Shown one piece after another: positions 10,952 through 21,306 of a DNA stretch of 64,000 nt. Source of the DNA: Uranotaenia lowii (lineage: Eukaryota > Arthropoda > Insecta > Diptera > Culicidae); the NCBI RefSeq assembly GCF_029784155.1, contig NC_073692.1:326821920-326885919 (forward strand). The letters run 5' to 3'. The notes under the pieces are model-generated. The model was given only the letters and a program-made list of their open reading frames with translations. It made no database searches and was not told the DNA's origin. The position numbers were made by a program, and so were the translations under genes. Numbering within the stretch: the first letter of the stretch is position 1; each line of letters begins with the position of its first letter.

Positions 10952-13515
10952 TTCGACATCGTAGCGCTGCAGGAGATTTGCTTGAAGGGCTACACGGTAC
11001 GAACGTCCCGAGTTGGTCATGCCACCTACCAGAGCTACGGTAACATACACGAGCTTGGAACAGCTTTTATAATGCTGTGAAATGTGAAGAACCGCGTGTT
11101 AGAGTTTTGGTCGATCGACCCACGAATGTGCCGGTTGAGAATAAAAGGCCGGTTCTTCAACATCATCATCATCAACGTGCACATCCCTCACCTCGGAAGT
11201 ATCAGTAACGACAAAGACAAATTCCACGCGCAGCTGGAGCGTAAATACGACCGTTGTCGAAAACATGATATCAAGATGATCATCAGCCAGGAGCAGGAAT
11301 TCAACCATCAATTGGAAGGACTCAGGATCTCAATTCCTATGGGAAACTGGCCAACAGTGTTCCAAGCAGAAGTTCAAGCAATTTTAGAATGCACTTTAGC
11401 CTGTTTGAAAAGAGGATACAGGTACACAAGTATCTATATATTCTCTGATAGTCAGGCCGCTCTTCGAGCACTAAGTACTTTCACATGTTACTCCAAGCTA
11501 GTATGGGAGTGTATTGTTGCACTAAGAAACCTGGCCATACGGAACAGAGTATTTTTATTCTGGGTTCCAGGCCACTGCGGTATCCTAGGGAACGAAGAAG
11601 CAGACCAGCTAGCTAGGGAAGGATCCCAGGGCCTGTTAATTGGACCTGAACCTTTCTGCGGAGTATCTAGGAGTGCCTTGAATATGGAACTCAAGAACTG
11701 GGAAAGCACCACCATTGTCTCCAACTGGAGAACAGCAGAGGGAGCAACTCAGGCGAAAAGATTCATTGAACCAAGCGCACGACTCTCCAAGAGAAAAAAA
11801 AACAATTGGAAGGTTCAGTGCGCAACAGCTGAACAACGAAAACAAAACGAAAACAAGCTCAAGACTTATCGAATTCACCACCACCAAACGAATGGTCGTA
11901 CGAAGTACCTTTTTTCAGCACAGCCTCCCACAAAAGTACACCTGGAGATCACCGTACCAAACGCAATCACAGATCGACCACGTATGGATAGACTGCCGGC
12001 GCTTCTCGGACATAATCGACTTCGAATCCTTTCGAGGCGACAACATCAAGTAAGATCATTATCTGGTGATGGTGAAGATGCGCCCAAAACTCTTTGTATT
12101 GAACAACATACGAAACCGACGCTCGCCTTAAGTAACCTATATCACGGCAGACTACGCGCAATCGTTCGAAGCAGCGCTGCTGGCAGAGGGCGAGCTTGAC
12201 GAAGCTTCTCTCGAGGACTGTTGGGATACCATCAACAGTGTTGCGGAGAACGTCATCGACGGAACTGGACGGACCGACTGGTTCGCCAAGAAGTGTAGAA
12301 GTTTGATGGACGAAAAGAACGTCGCACGGGTAGCAGTAGTGCAGAGAAGCATCCGTCAAAAAGTGGAAAATCAACGACAGCGGAAGAGACAGCGAGCTGC
12401 ATCGTTCCCATGAAACATGAAAGTTCTATCAGAAGCTCTATGCACCCCTCAAAGGTTTCGTGCCACTAGCCAAACGGCGCACATGCAGAAGACCAAGAAG
12501 TTGAGGAAAGGTACATCTCCGGCGTAGCCAACGACGTAGAGGTGCCACTCCCAACGATAAGTAAAGTTCAGGAAGCGGCCAGCTGAATTGCAACAAGTCG
12601 GCTAGCAAGGATAGCATGGCAGCTGACTTGTCAAAGTGGGACCGGATAAGTTGATCGATTGTCTACACCGGTTGATGCTCCGAATCTGGTACACAAAACA
12701 GCTACCGGAAGAGTGGAAGGAGAGGGTTATATGCCCCATCTACAAATCGGACGACAAATTATACAAGGTGCCGCCAGCAAAGTGATGTCCCGAATCCTAC
12801 TCTGCACCAAGCCACAAGCATACAGATTTGTGGGAAGTCATCAGGCCGGCTACATGGAGGTACGGTCTACGACGGACCAAGTCTTTACGCTACGGCAAAT
12901 CTTCCAAAATGCCGTGAACACCAAGTCCCTACGCACGATCTATTCATCGACTTCAATGCCGCATACGACATGATCGACCATGATGAGCTATGCGGAGAAG
13001 ATGATCTAGAAGAAGGTCTACCACAATCTGAAACGCAAAGCAGGAAAGATTTGGATAATGGTTAATACGTTCAAGAAGAAGTTTATGCTAGCCTGCGGAT
13101 CCGAGACCGACCGAGCCCGCTTGCCCAGTAATAACAAGTTCACGATCGGCGGCAACGAATTGGAGATAGTTGAAGCCTTAATCTATCTCGGCTCACTGGT
13201 GACCACAGACAACAACGGCGGCTAATGATCAGCGGAAGTCGTGCCTACTATGAACTCCACAAGCAAATTCTGTCGAGAAGACTTAGCTCTCGCACAAAGT
13301 GTAAACTGTGCTCGACGCTCATTAGAATGGTTGTCCTCTGGAGGCACGAGACGTTGATATTGCTCGATAGGATCTGCATTCACTCGGAGTATTCGAGCGT
13401 CGAGTGTTAAAAGGTATCTTTGGCGGCGTGCAGGAGAACGAAGTTTGGATGCGAAGGATGGACACAATCTCGTGCGACTCTTCGACGAACCCAGTATCCA
13501 GAAGGTGGCGTAGGC
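10952..13515 (+). pseudogene. RTE endonuclease/reverse transcriptase, broken
   Basis: Recognisable pieces include FDIVALQE (endonuclease catalytic E, about 10,952), ELGTAFIM, RLRIKGRFFNI and INVHIP, then after the insertion MVVRSTFFQHSLPQKYTW and QIDHV. Further on come AEGELDEASLEDCW, LPEEWKEGVICPIYKSDDK-like sequence, and a remnant of the F-D-F-x-x-A-Y-D catalytic motif near 12,945. The C-terminal pieces are SGSRAYYELHKQILSRRLS and an IFGGVQEN-like piece. Frames change many times, stops are frequent, and the RT segment with the YxDD box appears deleted (about 12,990-13,130). The GDFN endonuclease motif was destroyed where the foreign fragment begins. The protein would nick target DNA and reverse-transcribe its RNA; this copy cannot. 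Family assignment rests on remembered RTE proteins. Confidence 0.8.
11292..11790 (+). pseudogene. RNase H fragment of another non-LTR retrotransposon, inside the RTE relic
   Basis: An open stretch encodes an RNase H fold: VFQAEVQAIL (catalytic E, about 11,360), IFSDSQAALRAL (catalytic D, about 11,440), WVPGHCGILGNEEADQLA (H and D region, about 11,560-11,610), and then a GPEPFCG segment. The first catalytic motif (TDGS) is missing, so it starts part-way into the domain. RTE elements do not normally carry RNase H; R1, I and LOA-type elements do. It interrupts RTE endonuclease coding sequence, which resumes near 11,790 as TIGRFSAQ. It is therefore a 5'-truncated insertion or recombination product, not a gene fusion. 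The clade of the donor is uncertain. Confidence 0.75.
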
Positions 13516-13540
13516 TGGACTTAGGCTAAGGCTAAGCTTA

Positions 13541-16090
13541 ACATACAAATTTATGTAAAAATCAAGAGTGTATTAGAATCGATAAAGTAGTTTCTGAGAT
13601 ATCAGGCGTTCCCACTCTTTTCTGAGCTCAGGCCTTATTATAAGTAACACCAACATCAGGTCTTAGAGTGCTCAATTGAAATCAAATGCCTTGGCATTTC
13701 TTGAAAATTTTCGGAAATATTCCACAACATTCTATCGATGATACGTCATCGTTAAATAAATTAACATAAATTTTAGATTGTCAAATTTTCGGATGGAACG
13801 AATTTCTGTGCCTTTCCAAATGCATACTTTTCAGCTGAAGCAGCTCTCAAGCTAATATGAACGACATGAGTCAGGGTTAAGTTTATCCACCAACAATTGA
13901 GAAGAGAAGTTAGTCGGAAGGTAAAACCAAACCTCCGCCAATTCCAAAATTGAACCGGAGTGCAGGTGGAAGGAGGTCGACATCGTCGTCATCGTTATCG
14001 TTCTGGGTGTCGACCTCATCATGTTGTTCCCAGGGCCGACCCGAAAACCACCCAGCCCCAACAAAAATAGGAAGTCCCGGACGTTCTGAAGGTTTTCCTT
14101 ATGTCTCGTTTAAGTCCGTCGCCGGGCTGTATAGACAAACATATTTTTCGTAAATTAACTCCTGATTTAATCTAGTTCAACCGCCAAAGTGAAGTTGGTT
14201 TTTCTGGAACGGTTGTTGTTTGGACGGCGGAAGTTTTCCGGGAGTTGTTCCGGGAGGGCGGCCTGGCGGAAAACCATTGCTCCACGTTCATCGTCGGTCC
14301 TAAAGGCTTGGGGCGTGCAAGGATATACACTTGCACCGAACAAGGCTGCTTGAACTTTGCCGAATAACGGCTTGCTGCTGATTCTGATATATACTTACAC
14401 AGTAATATTGCACAGTTCTATGCTCGTTCATTCGTTTAGAGCTGTTTGGCATGAATCAACTTTTAACTGGCGGTTCTGTCTCTCTCGCCCTTGTTGTTAC
14501 TTACATCAATATATGTATGGAAAAGGCAAGCAGATACATATAGACAAAGTCTTCCGTCTGCAGCAGCGTTTTGTCTTCTTGTGAGCCAACTTTAGCTACT
14601 CACTTGAAGCTTTGCTTGGCGTGTCAAGGCGAGTGGCTGAAGAGAAGCCTTTCTGACAAACACTTCCGGTGAGAAAAGTTTCGTCATGCAAACGGAGCAT
14701 ATCTTCTTGTAACAATTAGCTCCGATGATGTTACTGATACATGAAACGTTACAAAAGTACCCACTAGACGAGAAAACCTTCATTTGCGAAAATGTTTGAA
14801 GGTAAATTGGAACGAAACTGGTATTTGTGATATGAGAAACACTTGAAATTTTACTGTTTCAAGGCTATACAAGTTAATGAAACAAATAATAACAGTGCAC
14901 ATAGGCCCATGTTGTTTTCATTTTTAAAATAATCTACTGAATAATTGTAACAAAACATATCAATATTCACCTAAAGGCAGATGATCGTTTTGAAGTAGAA
15001 ACGAGTTCTGAGAAATTGACCAAATTGTTTAATACTGATGTACTGTGTTTACAATTTATGAATTGACCATCATCTTTTTAGGCAAATTATAATGCATGTT
15101 TCAAAACTCCAATGTTCAAAAACAACAACTTGAACCTTTAATTTTTCAATGATCTACATTAAAAATTGTCCAGGGGAAGATTTACCCTGTAAAGTTGTTT
15201 TGAGGCTAAAAAAAAATTTATTGTCCGGAAATACCGGAGATTTAAAAAAACGTTTACTACCCTCAAACCAACCTTAACTGTAATAATCAACCATAAACTG
15301 TCATCTTTCATCCACAACGTTTACGCTGACAACTTGCAACTAAGTTCAAGTAACATTTCATGTTCCTTTTGGGGGTTTCAACGAGTGTTGCTTGATTTTT
15401 TTTTGCCTGTTTCCTAGTTGACAGACGATAACCACGAGCGTGAATTATGTTTAAATGATGGTCGAGAAGAAAAAACTTTCCTCTAATTATTTCAATCTCC
15501 TCTAACTCGTCACAGAGGGAAACAAGCAGATGAATTGTGGATGATCCCACCCGGGATGAAACCACCAAAGAAACAAAAAAAAAAGGGTGAAGACTAGCAC
15601 GCGGATCCATTAGTGCTCATTTAAATTCTCTCACAAATGGTGGCAATTTTTTCCAAACGTTTTCTGTCTCGTCACAGAGAATACCCCCCAAAACGCGTAG
15701 CTTTAAAGTGTTTTGGTGCGAAATGCCAGCTCATGACCGCAATTCGGACCTATGTAAGTCGGAGGAGCTTCGAAGGGTCGACCCCGGATGGACTTTAGTC
15801 ATAAACTATGGAAGTTGGAGGGGAAAAATATGCTAAGTGTTAAATTAGCTGTTAATGATGAGCTAGTCTGAAACACGCTAGAAGAAAGTTGGACTTTAAA
15901 ATGTTTGCGTAAACTTTAATTTTAAGGTAGGCAGGCTTGTAAACAATTCAAACTTGTAGGAATCAGCTACTGTCATTTGGTCATGATTGTAATTTTTAAC
16001 ATATATTCTGAAAAAAAAATCAGACTTGGTTTAAAAGAATAATAATCGCAAAAAAAAATGAATAAAAAAAATAATAACAATAGTTTAATG
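13541..16090. other. No gene recognised; patches of balanced base composition
   Basis: Patches at 13,860-14,350, 14,560-14,800 and 15,300-15,800 are less AT-rich than the rest and contain frames open on both strands (13,852-14,064 minus and 13,950-14,153 plus overlap). No domain, splice structure or RNA gene could be supported. This may be low-copy intergenic or intronic DNA. Confidence 0.4.
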
Positions 16091-16094
16091 GACT

Positions 16095-16280
16095 TGTGAT
16101 ATAGCTCAGTTGGAAAATCCGTTGCCTCCTGAGCTGATGCGAGTTCAAGCCCAATAGTTAACATCGAACACAGTTGTACTGAATAAGTTTTTCAATAACT
16201 TTACGCCAACTGCAACGTTGTAATATACTCGCGAATGCCATAGTGATAGTAAAATGACTGTAATCGAAACAAAAAAAAAC
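16095..16280 (+). mobile_element. tRNA-derived SINE
   Basis: A tRNA-like head carries an A-box, tagctcagttgg (16,102-16,113), and a B-box, gagttcaagcc (16,141-16,151), at the spacing of an internal RNA polymerase III promoter. A unique-looking body follows (gcgaatgccatagtgat, ataatcga-like end), ending in an A-rich tail at about 16,270-16,279. A functional tRNA is ruled out because the acceptor and anticodon arms do not fold. No clear target duplication was found. This family differs from the SINEs at 28.8 and 44.6 kb. Confidence 0.6.
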
Positions 16281-16719
16281 AACATAAATTTTCGATTCTC
16301 AATATTTAAAGTTGAATAAACTACTAGCATTTTTTCCTGAATAACTGAGTTCCAAGCAAACTTGCAATGATATATTTTAATGTATGTTTCAAATTAAAAA
16401 TTAATTTATTCAGTATTCTTTAAATGAAAACATTTGTATTTACCATTTTAAAAATTACTCAGGAAAAAAAAGTGTTAACAAAAATCAAATATCGAAGAAC
16501 AAAATTCGCTCAGAAGCAACAGTAAAAAAAAAGAAAAAAAATGAAGGGGGGGACTAGCTGAAAGCTGAAAATCTCTATAATAAAGACATAAAATAAAAAA
16601 CATTTTTAAAAAAACTGCTTGGAGGGACTAATTTATCGATATTCCTTGACAAATTCGCGCACATTGAATAAGAGAGAGAACTATGAATTATCCCTAAACG
16701 CCTAAAAATGCATCAAATC
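16281..16719. other. AT-rich, nothing recognised
   Basis: A-rich runs and no coding potential; this is the left flank of the Jockey insertion. Confidence 0.5.
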
Positions 16720-16732
16720 ATCAATTTTTAAA
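16720..16732. repeat. Target-site duplication, left copy (Jockey)
   Basis: The 13-mer atcaatttttaaa is found here and again at 21,236-21,248, exactly bracketing the element with its A-rich tail. Confidence 0.85.
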
Positions 16733-16912
16733 TCACTTCCATCTGTACCGTTGAGCCGTCAACACGTACGCCGGAGCATCGTATCGTTGCTGTGTACCTG
16801 CAGGAACATTTTACATTATTTATTTTTTCCTTACCTGTATTTCAATCAGCACTTTTCAGTGATAAAATTATTTTCATTTTCTTTTATTCATATTTTCTCT
16901 TTTCTTTCCAGC

Positions 16913-18351
16913 ATGGGGAAGTCTTCGGCCGGCTCAAGGGCCGGAAGAAAACGGATTGCTGAACCTAATCCAGGGCCATCTGCCAAAAAAGTTGAAATTT
17001 CCAATTCATTCGATGTCCTTCATAACATCGGTGATGAGGAAATATTCATATTTAATTCTGATAAGAGTACTAAGAAACCTTCTTCTTCTTCTTATACTCT
17101 TAAAAACGAAAAGATTCCACCGATAACGGTCACGATTCCTGACTTCAATGCCTTTCGAAAAGAAATCGTCACTTCCGTCAAGGATGTGAAGATTTCTTTT
17201 CAGATCGGTCGAAGGGGAACTGCTCGTATATTGGCGGAATCTTTTAATCATTTTCAAAAAATTTTAAATTATTTGAATAATAAATAACACCAATTTTTTA
17301 CGTACGACACTAGAGGTGATCGTTCTTTTAAAGTTGTACTTCGTGGTCTCACCGGCGATCAGACACCGGATGAGATCACAAATGAATTAAATTCTTTGTT
17401 AGGTTTTTCTCCAATTTAAGTAATTCAAATGAGGAAAAGAACCAACACGAATAATACCAGTAGTGTTTGTAGGGTTTTGCTCCTGAACTTTATTTGATCC
17501 ATTTTAAAAAGGATCAGGTTAATAATTTGAAAATTTCGGAAAAGGCTCGTCTTATGTTTCATTGTCGAGTAAAATTTGAACCTTTTCGTAAATCCCATAC
17601 CAATTTTTTACAAAATATTACGCAATGTCGTCGTTGTCAAGCTTTTTGTCATGGCACTAAAAATTGTAGAATGAATGCCAGATGCATGTTTTGCGGCTCA
17701 TTCGATCATGAAAAATCTAAATGCCTTTTTGGTGGTGATAAGCCAAAAACAGAATTTTTTAAGTGTGCGAATTGCGCAGGTAATCATTCCTCGAATTCTC
17801 TAGATTGTCCCATCAGGGCAAAAATTGTTGCTTCTAGGAAAAATCCCAAAGTTTCCAGAAAAGTTTCTTCTACTCCTTCCTCTTTTTCGTCTACACACGT
17901 CAGACCGGCAAACAATCTGCCTGTTCGCAGTCAGCCTCGGCCTACATTGGAATCACGGCTGGGTAATACCCGAAGTGATTTTAATGTTACCTGGGCTAAT
18001 TCTGCGCCACAGACTCGTTGTTTATCGTTCTCAGAGGTGGTTGAAAATGGGTTACCCTCTTCAGGTTTAACTAATAAAAATGGGAAAAAACCAAGTCTCA
18101 ACGTTCATGCGAAGGCTTGGGAAAATCCCCGATATTCAAATACTTTTTCTTCTCCTTCCTCTTCTGATTCTAACAATTTTGTTGATTTGGGTGAGATTAC
18201 TGAGGAAAAATTAAAATTTTTGCATCAAAATTTAATGGAAATGATGCAACTTATGTTGAAAGCAAATTCAATGTTTGAAGCTTTCCAAACTTCTTTTAAT
18301 TATGCTAACAAAATTATTATGACTTTACGATTCCCTCATGGATCCAAATAG
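16913..18351 (+). pseudogene. Jockey ORF1 (nucleic-acid-binding protein), interrupted
   Basis: The likely start is the ATG at 16,913, which gives MGKSSAGSRAGRK; the open frame extends upstream but only through UTR-like sequence. The frame is closed by TAA at 17,285-17,287. The same frame then continues as QFFTYDTRGDRSFKVVLRGL, the conserved region preceding zinc knuckles in Jockey ORF1 proteins, up to a second TAA at 17,417-17,419. A frameshift near 17,460-17,475 leads into the last part, which has three knuckles: CX2CX4HX4C at about 17,626 and 17,683, and CX2CX3HX6C at about 17,764. A serine-rich tail ends with TAG at 18,349-18,351. The protein normally binds element RNA and assists retrotransposition. 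Two stops and one shift leave this copy without a functional product unless sequence errors are involved. Confidence 0.85.
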
Positions 18352-20995
18352 ATGTTTAAATATTATGAATTGGAACGCTAGATCTTTGCTGGCTAACCAA
18401 GACGAGTTCTTTTTATTTTTGAAAACTCAAAACATACATATTGCTGCCATCACTGAAACTTTTTTAAAGCCAGACAATAACTTGAAAAGCAATGCTTTCT
18501 TTAAAATTTTACGAAATGATCGACTTGATCGACAAGGTGGGGGTGTAGCTATTGTCATCAATAGTCGTCTCAAATTTAGACTTCTTCCTTCTTACAATAC
18601 AAAAGTCTTAGAAACAATTGGAATTGAATTAGAAACTTCTATGGGGAAAATTATAATTGTTGCCGCATATTTGCCTTTTCAATGTAGCGGTGAACAGAAA
18701 AATTTTTTGAAGGGAGATTTACAAAAACTCACCAGAAATAAATCTAAATTTTTTGTTATTGGTGACTTTAATGCAAAACACCGATCTTGGAATAATATTT
18801 CATCAAATTCAAATGGGAATATTTTGTTTAATGACTGTTCTGCAGGTTATTATACTGTTGAATATCCTAATGGGCATACTTGTTTTTCTTCAATTAGAAA
18901 TCCCTCCACAATTGATTTGGTTCTAACGGATTTAGGCGAGCATTGTAGTCAATTAGTTACTCATGCGGACCTCGATTCAGACCACCTTCCAATAACATTT
19001 TCTTTATCCCAAAGTCCCATTGAAAACCCTTTAAAATCAACTTTTAATTTTCGAACGGCTAACTGGGAGCGATTTATGAATTTTATTGAACGTAATTTAG
19101 ATGTAAACGTTCCATTGAATTCAATAGAAGATATTGATTTGGCTGTAGAAAATTTGACAACTTCAATAATCAATGCTAGAGCCGCTTCAATACCCAAAGT
19201 TAAACATAAATTTAATCAACCTTTAATTGATGATGATCTTCAGTTTTTGATACGACTGAAAAACATTCGTCGACGACAATTTCAACGAACTAGGGATCCT
19301 TATTTGAAATTAATTTATTGCGACCTTCAAAAAGAGATCAAACGTCGTTTAATTTTCATTCGTAATGAAAATTTTGCTAAAGCAGTAGAGGACATAAAAC
19401 CCTACTCAAAGCCATTTTGGAAATTAACTAAAATTCTAAAAAAGCCCCAGAAGCCAATTCCTACTTTGAAAGATGGGGATAAACTTCTTTTAACTAATTC
19501 AGAAAAAGCTCAAAAATTAGCCCAACAATTTGAGTCTGCTCATGATTTTAATTTAAACGTTGTAAGTCCAATTGATGCTCAAATTTCCCTAGAATTTGAT
19601 GATATTCTTTCTAAGCAAATTGTGTTTGAAAGTTCTTGTGAGACAAATATTGATGAACTTAAATTGATTTTCAAAAAATTTAAAAATATGAAAGCCCCGG
19701 GGGAAGATGGGATTTTCTATATTCTTATTAAAAAGTTGCCTGAAAGCACTTTAAATTTTTTAGTTAAAATCTTCAATAAATGTTTTCACTTGGCTTATTT
19801 TCCCAATAAATGGAAAAATGCCAAAGTAACTCCAATTTTGAAACCTGGAAAAAGTGCTTCAGAGCCTTCAAGTTATCGACCAATTAGTTTGCTCCCTTCT
19901 TTAAGTAAACTATTTGAGAGAGTTATTTTGAATAGAATGATGATTCACATTAATCAGAATTCCATTTTCCCTGATGAACAATTTGGTTTTCGTCATGGAC
20001 ATTCTACTACACATCAACTTTTGAGTGTAACTAATATGATTAAAGCTAGCAAATCTGAGGGTTATTCAACTGGTGTTGCTCTTCTTGATATTGAAAAAGC
20101 TTTTGACAGTGTTTGGCACAAAGGTTTAGTAGCTAAATTAGCTCGATTTGATTTTCCTGTATATCTCACCAAAATTATTCAAAATTATTTGACTAGCCGA
20201 ACTTTGCAAGTAAGCTATCAAAATTCATGCTCTGAAAGGACACCCATTAGAGCTGGTGTCCCTCAGGGTAGTATACTTGGGCCTATTTTATACAATATTT
20301 TTACTTCTGATCTTCCTGATGTCCCAGAAGGAAAAGGTAGAAGATTATTTGCTGACGATACTTTGCTTTCAGCCAAAGGTCGAAATTTACGGGTGGTATG
20401 CAGTAGATTGCAACAAAATTTAAATTCCTTTTTGAATTACTTGAAAATGTGGAAAATTTCTCCTAACGCTTCCAAAACTCAACTTATTTTATTTCCCCAT
20501 AAGCCAAGAGCAAATTTTTTAAAACCTAATGAAAATCATTCCATAACTTTTAATGGGGTTTCTTTAGAATGGTCTGATCACGTGAAGTACCTGGGACTCA
20601 CACTTGATCGGAATCTTTCTTTTAAGAATCACATTGAAGATATTCAATCTAAATGTAATAAATACACTAAATCTCTATATTCTCTCATCAACAGGAAATC
20701 CCGACTTTGCCTGAAGAATAAGATGCTTATTTACAAGCAAGTCTTCCGACCAGCGATAATGTATGCAGTTCCGATTTGGTCTAGCTGCTGCGCGACGAGG
20801 AAGAAAGCCATCCAGAGGATTCAGAACAAGGTTCTGAAAATGATTTTGCGGCTTCCACCTTGGCACAGCACCGAAGATCTTCATCGGATTGCAGGCATTG
20901 AATCTATCGAAGAGATGGCCAACAAAATCATCTCCAACTTCAGAGGCAAATCGATGCAGTCTTCCATCGCAGAGATTCGCTCTCTCTACAATTAG
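18338..20995 (+). CDS. Jockey ORF2: endonuclease and reverse transcriptase, intact
   Basis: 885 codons without interruption, starting at an ATG that overlaps the last codons of ORF1. The endonuclease domain (about residues 8-230) shows WNAR, ITETF, the GDFNAKH motif near residue 143 and SDHLP near residue 214. The reverse transcriptase (about 440-730) shows WKNAKVTPILKPGK, YRPISLLP, EQFGFRHGHST, the DIEKAFD catalytic aspartate region near 582, GVPQGSILGPILYN, FADD at about 670-673 and KYLGLTLD. The C-terminal region has W and C residues but no RNase H domain, as in Jockey elements. The length is normal for the clade. It would nick the target and prime reverse transcription of the element RNA. 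From about 20,690 onward codon usage becomes clearly GC-richer than the preceding 2.3 kb. Whether it is expressed is unknown. Confidence 0.93.
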   Translation: MDPNRCLNIMNWNARSLLANQDEFFLFLKTQNIHIAAITETFLKPDNNLKSNAFFKILRNDRLDRQGGGVAIVINSRLKFRLLPSYNTKVLETIGIELETSMGKIIIVAAYLPFQCSGEQKNFLKGDLQKLTRNKSKFFVIGDFNAKHRSWNNISSNSNGNILFNDCSAGYYTVEYPNGHTCFSSIRNPSTIDLVLTDLGEHCSQLVTHADLDSDHLPITFSLSQSPIENPLKSTFNFRTANWERFMNFIERNLDVNVPLNSIEDIDLAVENLTTSIINARAASIPKVKHKFNQPLIDDDLQFLIRLKNIRRRQFQRTRDPYLKLIYCDLQKEIKRRLIFIRNENFAKAVEDIKPYSKPFWKLTKILKKPQKPIPTLKDGDKLLLTNSEKAQKLAQQFESAHDFNLNVVSPIDAQISLEFDDILSKQIVFESSCETNIDELKLIFKKFKNMKAPGEDGIFYILIKKLPESTLNFLVKIFNKCFHLAYFPNKWKNAKVTPILKPGKSASEPSSYRPISLLPSLSKLFERVILNRMMIHINQNSIFPDEQFGFRHGHSTTHQLLSVTNMIKASKSEGYSTGVALLDIEKAFDSVWHKGLVAKLARFDFPVYLTKIIQNYLTSRTLQVSYQNSCSERTPIRAGVPQGSILGPILYNIFTSDLPDVPEGKGRRLFADDTLLSAKGRNLRVVCSRLQQNLNSFLNYLKMWKISPNASKTQLILFPHKPRANFLKPNENHSITFNGVSLEWSDHVKYLGLTLDRNLSFKNHIEDIQSKCNKYTKSLYSLINRKSRLCLKNKMLIYKQVFRPAIMYAVPIWSSCCATRKKAIQRIQNKVLKMILRLPPWHSTEDLHRIAGIESIEEMANKIISNFRGKSMQSSIAEIRSLYN

Positions 20996-21235
20996 TTTAA
21001 TTTTAGGATAGCTTTAGTTTTTAGTTTAAAATATTTTTTTTTTCACTACAGGATGTTCTTCTTTATAAAAATGCTTGATTGTGCTCAGCAAATTTAAGTC
21101 GAATAAATAAATTTTAGTGATTATTAAACTATAGGGCTCTGAAAGTTCATTATTGAACTGAACACCTAATTTAATGTATTAATGTAATATAAATGTAATG
21201 ATGAATTGGTACTAATAAAGATATATTAAAAAAAA

Positions 21236-21248
21236 ATCAATTTTTAAA
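21236..21248. repeat. Target-site duplication, right copy (Jockey)
   Basis: Identical to 16,720-16,732. Confidence 0.85.
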
Positions 21249-21306
21249 GCTATCAAACCATTTTGGAGACACCTCAAGCATTCTCGAAAAAAAAATGTAT
21301 ATGAAC

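Larger units (their letters stand above)
10640..13540 (+). mobile_element. Decayed RTE-clade non-LTR retrotransposon
   Basis: The translated pieces in order are those of an RTE/JAM1-type polyprotein: endonuclease N-terminal part (about 10,950-11,288), endonuclease C-terminal part (about 11,800-12,060), linker (12,140-12,410), reverse transcriptase pieces (about 12,620-12,990) and C-terminal region (about 13,140-13,510). The endonuclease is split by a foreign RNase H piece at 11,292-11,790. Base composition is GC-richer than the surroundings, as is usual for this clade in mosquitoes. Short ggctaa repeats near 13,525 may mark the 3' end. The 5' limit is approximate and no target duplication could be fixed. 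Confidence 0.8.
16733..21235 (+). mobile_element. Full-length Jockey-clade non-LTR retrotransposon
   Basis: The element starts at tcacttccatctg and ends in an A-tail after the aataaa-like actaataaag sequence. It is bracketed by a perfect 13-bp target duplication, so both ends are known and the insertion is about 4.5 kb and complete. It has a short 5' UTR, ORF1 (gag-like with three zinc knuckles, broken), ORF2 (endonuclease plus reverse transcriptase, open) overlapping the end of ORF1 by a few codons, and a 3' UTR of about 240 bp. Jockey-clade features are apurinic-type endonuclease, reverse transcriptase, no RNase H and CCHC knuckles of the CX2CX4HX4C / CX2CX3HX6C pattern. The perfect duplication and long open ORF2 indicate a relatively young copy. 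Confidence 0.9.

Noticed and set aside
11084..12199. 371-codon open frame as a host gene
   Set aside because: It is composed of RTE endonuclease, an inserted RNase H piece and out-of-frame RTE sequence.
21249..21298. Possible older Jockey RT remnant (IKPFWRHLKHSRKK) at the Jockey target site
   Set aside because: Too short and low in complexity to support; only a faint resemblance to the linker of Jockey ORF2.
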